From: Rheinheimera sp. EpRS3
Lineage (GTDB): Bacteria > Pseudomonadota > Gammaproteobacteria > Enterobacterales > Alteromonadaceae
DNA: 64,000 bases
Reading direction: 5' to 3'
Assembly: GCF_001513785.1 (NCBI RefSeq)
Contig: NZ_LNQS01000001.1
Location: forward strand, 434,001 to 498,000
Below are positions 57,655 through 64,000 of the stretch, in pieces. The notes below the pieces were generated by a model. That model was given only the letters and a program-made list of their open reading frames with translations. It made no database searches and was not told where the DNA came from. Both the position numbers and the translations under genes were made by a program. Position 1 is the stretch's first letter. Each line of letters starts with the position of its first letter.

Positions 57655-57683
57655 CTTGGATTTTTTTCCGTAGTGCCCCATAT
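57655..57683 (+). promoter_or_regulatory. Heat-shock (sigma32) promoter of groESL
   Basis: CTTGGA (57655-57660) and CCCCATAT (57676-57683) with a spacing of about 14 bases fit the sigma32 consensus (CTTGAAA, CCCCATNT), 59 bases before groES. Confidence 0.82.
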
Positions 57684-57741
57684 ACCGGGCAGACAATTTA
57701 ACACCCATGTTAAAACACAAAATAGCTTTAGGAGATAGAGC

Positions 57742-58032
57742 ATGAATATTCGTCCATTACATGATCGTGTCATCATCAAACGTTTAGAAGCTGAAAGCAA
57801 ATCAGCTGGTGGCATCGTATTAACGGGCGCTTCAGCGGAAAAATCTACCCGTGGTGAAGTGGTTGCAGTTGGCTTGGGCCGCGTATTGGATAACGGCGAT
57901 GTTAAGCCACTAGACGTTAAAGTTGGTGACAAGGTGCTGTTTGGTGCTTATGTAGAGCGCACAGAAAAAATTGATGGTCAGGAATACGTGATCACCAAAG
58001 AAGACAATATCTTAGGTGTAATTCTGGATTAA
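57742..58032 (+). CDS. groES: Co-chaperonin GroES
   Basis: 96 residues, [17 protein letters not shown] start and mobile loop GGIVLTGAS. Caps GroEL. Followed by groEL after 48 bases. Confidence 0.98.
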   Translation: MNIRPLHDRVIIKRLEAESKSAGGIVLTGASAEKSTRGEVVAVGLGRVLDNGDVKPLDVKVGDKVLFGAYVERTEKIDGQEYVITKEDNILGVILD

Positions 58033-58059
58033 TTTTCCTGTAAACCTTACAACGATTAA

Positions 58060-59718
<1,659 letters not shown>

Positions 59719-59744
59719 TAAAAATGTAAGTGCCCACTTACACT

Positions 59745-59771
59745 AAAACCCCGGCTTAATGCCGGGGTTTT
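59745..59771 (+). terminator. Terminator of groESL
   Basis: AAAACCCCGGC and GCCGGGGTTTT form an 11-bp perfect stem, loop TTAAT, with T-rich tail. Confidence 0.9.
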
Positions 59772-59939
59772 GCTTTTTTACGGTGTGGCTTTTATAGCAG
59801 CTGGCTACATTTTTATACAAAAGGCTACAGCATTCTGGCCCTGATCAAGGCTATAGTGAATAGCGTTAGGTAAACTTATTAGCGGCGGGTAGCTCTAACC
59901 AGAGTGGTTAAAGCTGGCCATAGGTACAGGAGACGGACT

Positions 59940-60476
59940 ATGCGTACAACAATATTACTATGCAGTTTAGCTATGGTGCTTGGCACGGGGGCTGTGCAGG
60001 CAGGTGAAGTACAGATCAAATGGCAAGATCCGGAAAAATTCACCGATATTCGCCCGGCGAATGACAACCGTAAAGCGTTTCGCGAAAGAGTGATTAAAAA
60101 GTTTGATGGCTTTTTCAATGATATGGCCACCCAGTTACCTGAAGGCTATAAATGGGAAGTCACAGTAACTGACGTCGACTTGGCCGGTGATGTGGATTAT
60201 TTTATTGGTGGTGCCGGCAATGCTTTACGCGTGGTGAAAGATATTTACTCACCAGCTGTCCGTTTTACCCATGTGCTGCGGGATAAACACGGTGAAGAGG
60301 TTGTCAGTGGTGAAGAGCGCCTGCGTGATATGGGCTTTATGCAGTCGTTACGTTCAGCCAATGACAACGAAGAGTTTCGCTATGAAAAGCAGATGCTGAG
60401 TAACTGGTTTAGCAAAGAATTACAGCCTAAAGTTGAGCAGTACGCGTTAGCGCTACCCAAGGTAAGCACAAACTGA
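59940..60476 (+). CDS. DUF3016 family exported protein
   Basis: 178 residues from ATG 59940 with GGAGACGG upstream; a signal peptide (TILLCSLAMVLGTGAVQA). VQIKWQDPEKFTDIRPANDN and a repeated ANDN element are typical of DUF3016. Periplasmic; function unknown. Confidence 0.82.
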   Translation: MRTTILLCSLAMVLGTGAVQAGEVQIKWQDPEKFTDIRPANDNRKAFRERVIKKFDGFFNDMATQLPEGYKWEVTVTDVDLAGDVDYFIGGAGNALRVVKDIYSPAVRFTHVLRDKHGEEVVSGEERLRDMGFMQSLRSANDNEEFRYEKQMLSNWFSKELQPKVEQYALALPKVSTN

Positions 60477-60552
60477 GTTCAGGCTACACCGGCTTTACTG
60501 CGATAAATACCGGTACAGCTAAGCTGGCGTTTACCTTGTAAGCGTGGTGATT

Positions 60553-60861
60553 TTACTTTGCTACCAGAGTGCGAAATTCAGCCAGCGTAGTGTGCAGCTG
60601 CTTTAGTTGCTGCACTACGCGCTGTAATGTTGCTGTATTAAACTGCTGGCTTTGTCGCATAGCAGCAACCTGTTCAGCTGTTTCTGCCAGATAAGGCATA
60701 AAGCGGTTGCTGGAGGCCTTAAATAGCTTATTGTCGGCAAAAATACGCTGGTGTTTAGCATGACCTTGCTGCTGCAGGTTATCCAGCAGGGCATCGGCGT
60801 CCAGCGCTTTGCGGTACAGCTCTTTTAAGTTGTCATCGAGTTGATTAAGTAAAGTATCCAT
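60553..60861 (-). CDS. Small helical protein, possibly PriC-like
   Basis: 102 residues, fully helical with heptads (LLNQLDDNLKELYRKALDAD). FADNKLFKASSNRFMPYLAE weakly resembles the core helix of primosomal protein PriC, but it is much shorter than E. coli PriC (175). Convergent with the DUF3016 gene. Function is not assigned. Confidence 0.5.
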   Translation of the reverse strand: MDTLLNQLDDNLKELYRKALDADALLDNLQQQGHAKHQRIFADNKLFKASSNRFMPYLAETAEQVAAMRQSQQFNTATLQRVVQQLKQLHTTLAEFRTLVAK

Positions 60862-60982
60862 AATACGGCTTAGCTGAAAAAAGTGGCGCCATTATGCCAT
60901 AAGCCCGGCGCAGCTTCAGCAGCCTTGCAGTGAAAGCCCGTTTTAGCAGGTATTTTTTTCAGTGGGCATTTCTTTAGCAAAC

Positions 60983-61005
60983 GTTTTGTTATATTATCTC
61001 GTTTC
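60983..61005 (+). promoter_or_regulatory. Possible Zur box upstream of the MerC-domain gene
   Basis: GTTATATTATCTC within TTTTGTTATATTATCTCGTT fits the Zur dyad GTTATAnTATAAC with two mismatches in one arm. It lies 29 bases before the GTG at 61034. Confidence 0.4.
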
Positions 61006-61033
61006 TTTATTTTCAGCTGTCAGAGTAAGCCAC

Positions 61034-61423
61034 GTGTTAGCAACAGTAAGAAACGTATTTGATAAAGTAGGTATTACAGTGACGTCGCTTTGCGCCATTC
61101 ACTGCATTATGCTGCCGATCATTCTGCCGGTTTTACCGTTACTGGGCCTCAGCGTTGGCCATAATCATGCTTTTGAGCGCGTGATGTTGCTGGTTACTAT
61201 AGTGCTTGGCTTTATTGCTTTGTTTATTGGTTTTCATCGTTATCACCGCAAGCTATACCCGTTTTATTCATTGTTTTTAGGTGTGTTTATATATTGGCAA
61301 CGGGATGTATGGGGCCATGAATATGAACACGCTGTTTTGATCGTGGGTGCATCCTTGGTGGTGTTGGCGCATGTGATGAATATGCGCTTGTGTAATAGCT
61401 GCAAAAGCTGTCATGATCACTAG
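61034..61423 (+). CDS. MerC-domain membrane protein
   Basis: 129 residues from GTG 61034, preferred over an upstream GTG because a likely regulatory site sits between. Four membrane helices; metal-binding Cys pair in SLCAIHCIMLPI, and a C-terminal CNSCKSCHDH. MerC proteins move Hg2+, but chromosomal relatives in Alteromonadales may be linked to zinc. No mer genes are present. Confidence 0.82.
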   Translation: MLATVRNVFDKVGITVTSLCAIHCIMLPIILPVLPLLGLSVGHNHAFERVMLLVTIVLGFIALFIGFHRYHRKLYPFYSLFLGVFIYWQRDVWGHEYEHAVLIVGASLVVLAHVMNMRLCNSCKSCHDH

Positions 61424-61440
61424 GTATCAAAATGTATAAA

Positions 61441-61464
61441 AAAATCCCGCTACGGCGGGATTTT
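61441..61464. terminator. Bidirectional terminator between merC-like gene and phosphodiesterase
   Basis: AAAATCCCGC and GCGGGATTTT, loop TACG, A and T runs on both sides. Confidence 0.85.
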
Positions 61465-61476
61465 TGCTTTGTAGCG

Positions 61477-62178
61477 TTAGCGTTTTTCTGCCAACTGCTG
61501 TCGGCTTCTGGCAGGGAAATTGCTGAAAATGCCGTCTACGCCGTATTGCTGCATGCGGGCAATATCATCAGCTTGATCCACGGTATACACATACACTTTT
61601 AAACCGCGCGCTTTAGCATCATCAACAAAAGCCTGATTAATAAAGCTGACATCGCAGTTTACCGAGAGCGCTTGCAATTGCTTTGCAAAAGCGGCGTAAT
61701 CCAGTGGCAGGCTGGCAGTAAGTGCTCCCAGCTTTAGCTCTGGCCGCGCCAGTTTAAGAGCGGCGAGTAAATGGTGGTTAAAAGATGAGACAAGCAGCCG
61801 CTGGCTGTCAAACTGTAGCTCTTGCTTGGCTTTATCCAGCAAGGCCAGCAGCGGTGCTACGGTGTTTTCGCCTTTTAATTCAATGTTTAGCCACAGCCTG
61901 GTATTTTGCAGTAACTGTAATACCTGCCATAGCGTAGGAATGCGCTCACCCCGGCCTGCGTCCAGTTGCATCAGTTGCTCTACAGAGTATTGATAGATAC
62001 TGCCTGTGCCGTTAGTGGTGCGGGTTAAGTGATGATCATGAATAACAATTAACTCGCCTCGTACAGCGAATACGTCTATTTCTATAGCGTCAGCACCTTG
62101 GGCTATGGCTTGGCCAATAGCCAACAGGGTGTTTTCCGGGTATTCACCACTGGCACCACGATGGGCGATGATTTGCAT
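61477..62178 (-). CDS. ugpQ: Glycerophosphodiester phosphodiesterase
   Basis: 233 residues. IAHRGASGEYPENTLLA start with catalytic HRG, AIEIDVFAV, HDHHLTRTTNGTG. No signal peptide, so cytosolic (UgpQ-like). Hydrolyses glycerophosphodiesters to glycerol-3-phosphate. Confidence 0.9.
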   Translation of the reverse strand: MQIIAHRGASGEYPENTLLAIGQAIAQGADAIEIDVFAVRGELIVIHDHHLTRTTNGTGSIYQYSVEQLMQLDAGRGERIPTLWQVLQLLQNTRLWLNIELKGENTVAPLLALLDKAKQELQFDSQRLLVSSFNHHLLAALKLARPELKLGALTASLPLDYAAFAKQLQALSVNCDVSFINQAFVDDAKARGLKVYVYTVDQADDIARMQQYGVDGIFSNFPARSRQQLAEKR

Positions 62179-62314
62179 GTTCGGTCCTGTTCAGAAGAGT
62201 TAGGGATAAAACTGGCAGAAGTGAATGCAGAGTATTTTTTTCGGCGACCGTTGCAGGCCAGGATGCTGACAAATTCGCCTGGAGCGAATTTGAACAGCTG
62301 CGCTGGTCCGTAGG

Positions 62315-62415
62315 ATAAACTTCATGGATGAAGTTTATAATCGAGCCCCCATGGATGGGTTCACGGCGTGTTGCAGAAAAAATATACGGCGCATTCACGT
62401 TTTCGAAGCGCCGTA
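62315..62415. repeat. Three-hairpin intergenic element between psd and ugpQ
   Basis: ATAAACTTCAT-GG-ATGAAGTTTAT (62315-62338), CCCAT-GG-ATGGG (62348-62359), and TACGGCGC...GCGCCGTA (62385-62415). The last, read on the minus strand, is followed by TATATTTTTT and would terminate psd transcripts. Confidence 0.65.
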
Positions 62416-62429
62416 GCTGAAGATTAGCT

Positions 62430-63290
62430 TTAAATTGCTGTATTAGCAAAAGGCGCACCCATGCGGGTAACGGTGCCTGGTTGCTGATCGGCTAAAAACT
62501 GTAGTTTATTCGCCGGGAAAGCCAGCACTATTGTTGAGCCCAGTTTAAAGCGGCCCATCTCGGCACCTTTTTCCAGCGTAATGGCATTTTTACCATGTGC
62601 CGGATAGCTCCAGCGAAACACATTTTTACCCGCCGGTGGCGTTACCGTGCCAGCCCAAACCGTTTCAATACTGGCTACTATCGTTGCACCCACCAATACC
62701 AGTGCCATAGGGCCAAGTTCAGTGTCAAAAATGGTGACTACGCGCTCGTTCAGCGCAAATAAATCCTTTACGCACTCTGCGGTTAATGGGTTAACGGAGA
62801 AGAGTTCTCCTGGTACGTAAATCATCTGGCGCAAAGTGCCCCGAACAGGCATATGAATACGGTGATAATCTTTTGGTGCCAGATAAACAGTCGCAAAATG
62901 GCCGTTTTGAAACGGCAATGCCGTGGCGCTATCCCCGCCTAACAGAGCCTGTAGCGAATAATTGTGGTTTTTTGCCTGAATAAGTTTGCCATCAACGATA
63001 GGCCCAAGCTGACTGATAGTGCCATCTACCGGATGCGCAACAATATTAGCCTCTGTGGCCAGCGGGCGGACGCCATCTTTTAATGGCCGGGTAAAAAACT
63101 CATTAAAACTGGCGTAGTCTTTAGCTTGTTCAAACTTAGCTTCCGCCATATTAATGCCGTAGGCTTTAATAAAACGGTTAATTAAAAAGTGGCTAAACCA
63201 GCCCAGTTTTGCCGCCGCTAGTTTGCCAACAAGGCGCGAAATTAAGTGTTTAGGCAACAAATATTGCAGGGTAATTTTTAAATTATCCAT
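62430..63290 (-). CDS. psd: Phosphatidylserine decarboxylase
   Basis: 286 residues. GSTIVLAFP contains the Gly-Ser self-cleavage site giving the pyruvoyl group; [12 protein letters not shown] and KDYHRIHMP motifs are present. Makes phosphatidylethanolamine. Follows rsgA by 18 bases as in E. coli. Confidence 0.96.
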   Translation of the reverse strand: MDNLKITLQYLLPKHLISRLVGKLAAAKLGWFSHFLINRFIKAYGINMAEAKFEQAKDYASFNEFFTRPLKDGVRPLATEANIVAHPVDGTISQLGPIVDGKLIQAKNHNYSLQALLGGDSATALPFQNGHFATVYLAPKDYHRIHMPVRGTLRQMIYVPGELFSVNPLTAECVKDLFALNERVVTIFDTELGPMALVLVGATIVASIETVWAGTVTPPAGKNVFRWSYPAHGKNAITLEKGAEMGRFKLGSTIVLAFPANKLQFLADQQPGTVTRMGAPFANTAI

Positions 63291-63308
63291 TATGTTCTCT
63301 GTATAAAG

Positions 63309-64000
63309 TTAAAAGTGATTCGGTTTGTCCTGCGCCATACTGGCAAGGATTTTTAAATAGCTGTCATAGCGTTCCTGACTGATGTCTCCGGTTTCTACTG
63401 CATGCTGAATAGCGCAGCCGGGGTCGGAAATATGCTTGCAGTCACGGAATTTACAGCGCCCAAGCCAGGGGGTAAATTCAGTAAAGCCGCGGGTAACTTC
63501 TTCTGCTGTTAAATGCCACAGCGCAAATTCACGAATACCGGGCGAGTCGATTAAATCGCCGCCATCAGGCAAATGATACAAGCGTGACACTGTAGTGGTG
63601 TGCTGGCCCAGGCCGGAGTTGGTCGATACTTCCTGAGTTAACGCTTCAAGACCTGGCATTAAGTTGTTCATTAACGACGATTTACCCACGCCAGACTGGC
63701 CAACAAAGATGCTGGTGCCGCTGTGCAGGTAACTGAGCAATTGCGCCATACCCACACAACTTTTGGCGCTGACCAGTAAAAAGTTATACCCCAGCTGTTG
63801 GTACAATGCCAGTTGCTGCTCTGTAGCAATAAACTCATCAGCGCTGAGCAAATCGGCTTTGTTAATCACCAGCAGCGGTTTAATGCCGGTGATCTCTGCT
63901 GCCACAAGATAGCGGTCAATAATATTGAGCGATAGCGCAGGTAAAATAGCAGAGACGATAATCATTAAATCAATATTGGCGGCCACCGGTTTTAAGCCGT
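63309..64000 (-). CDS. rsgA: Ribosome small-subunit GTPase RsgA (5' end outside window)
   Basis: The frame stays open to the window end (GLKPVAANIDLMII), so the N-terminal OB domain is missing. Circularly permuted G motifs: NKADLL, GQSGVGKSSLMNNLM, and DSPGIREF. C-terminal zinc knuckle C...CKH...C (CKFRDCKHISDPGC). Helps 30S maturation. Confidence 0.95.
   Translation of the reverse strand, partial: GLKPVAANIDLMIIVSAILPALSLNIIDRYLVAAEITGIKPLLVINKADLLSADEFIATEQQLALYQQLGYNFLLVSAKSCVGMAQLLSYLHSGTSIFVGQSGVGKSSLMNNLMPGLEALTQEVSTNSGLGQHTTTVSRLYHLPDGGDLIDSPGIREFALWHLTAEEVTRGFTEFTPWLGRCKFRDCKHISDPGCAIQHAVETGDISQERYDSYLKILASMAQDKPNHF

Overview
The window looks like a chromosome segment of a gammaproteobacterium. 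The gene order trmJ-cysE-iscRSUA-hscBA-fdx and ndk-rlmN-pilW-rodZ-ispG-hisS-yfgM-bamB-der ... xseA-guaB-guaA is the classic gammaproteobacterial core order. The flavour of the proteins (MipA/OmpV, DUF3016, MerC-domain protein, long LysM-tailed PilW) suggests the Alteromonadales side, near Rheinheimera/Alishewanella/Arsukibacterium. The genus is inference from memory of these families, not a search.

Layout. 1-2.9 kb (minus): start of an ExeM/NucH-type extracellular nuclease, purD and an exported methyltransferase-like protein. 3.1-10.0 kb (plus): trmJ, cysE and the complete Fe-S assembly operon iscR-S-U-A-hscB-hscA-fdx behind two IscR boxes. 10.1-11.7 kb: a porin broken by a one-base shift in a T run, and a small phosphate-binding-like protein. 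11.8-24.3 kb: ndk, rlmN, pilW, rodZ, ispG, hisS, yfgM, bamB, der and a PLP-dependent basic amino acid decarboxylase.

24.4-35.2 kb is an accessory hotspot inserted where der and xseA are normally neighbours. It is visibly more A/T-rich. It starts with a compact operon that I think is an undescribed RiPP-like (ribosomal peptide) system: an LpxL-like acyltransferase with a C-terminal PqqD/RRE-like domain, two tandemly duplicated Gly/Cys-rich precursor peptides, a hairpin, and an M50 membrane metalloprotease with an N-terminal RRE-like domain. Then follow fpr with a Fur box, ccdAB, a DUF4160/DUF2442 pair, and chaC. Two extra 3'-end fragments of chaC lie between these modules, which suggests repeated insertion beside that gene. 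Next is a three-gene module (membrane protein, degenerate STAND-like NTPase, winged-helix/TPR protein) bounded by integron-like core sites, then a small exported protein, an orphan NadS-type antitoxin and MipA.

35.3-39.9 kb: xseA, divergent from guaB-guaA. 40.1-43.65 kb: a second foreign island of high-G+C, alphaproteobacterial character (SDR, quinone oxidoreductase, LysR) with broken genes at its edges. 43.9-50.5 kb: a VOC protein, an SRPBCC protein and a five-gene phosphorelay with a sigma54 activator, a stand-alone histidine-phosphotransfer-like DHp domain, a CHASE3 kinase, an Rcp1-type receiver and a triple-receiver hybrid kinase. 50.7-64.0 kb: a beta-barrel protein, a second signal peptidase I, prmA, accBC, aroQ, dsbD, heat-shock groESL, DUF3016, a small coiled protein, a MerC-domain protein with a possible Zur box, a glycerophosphodiesterase, psd and rsgA (cut by the window end). 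No rRNA, tRNA, CRISPR array or transposase was found.
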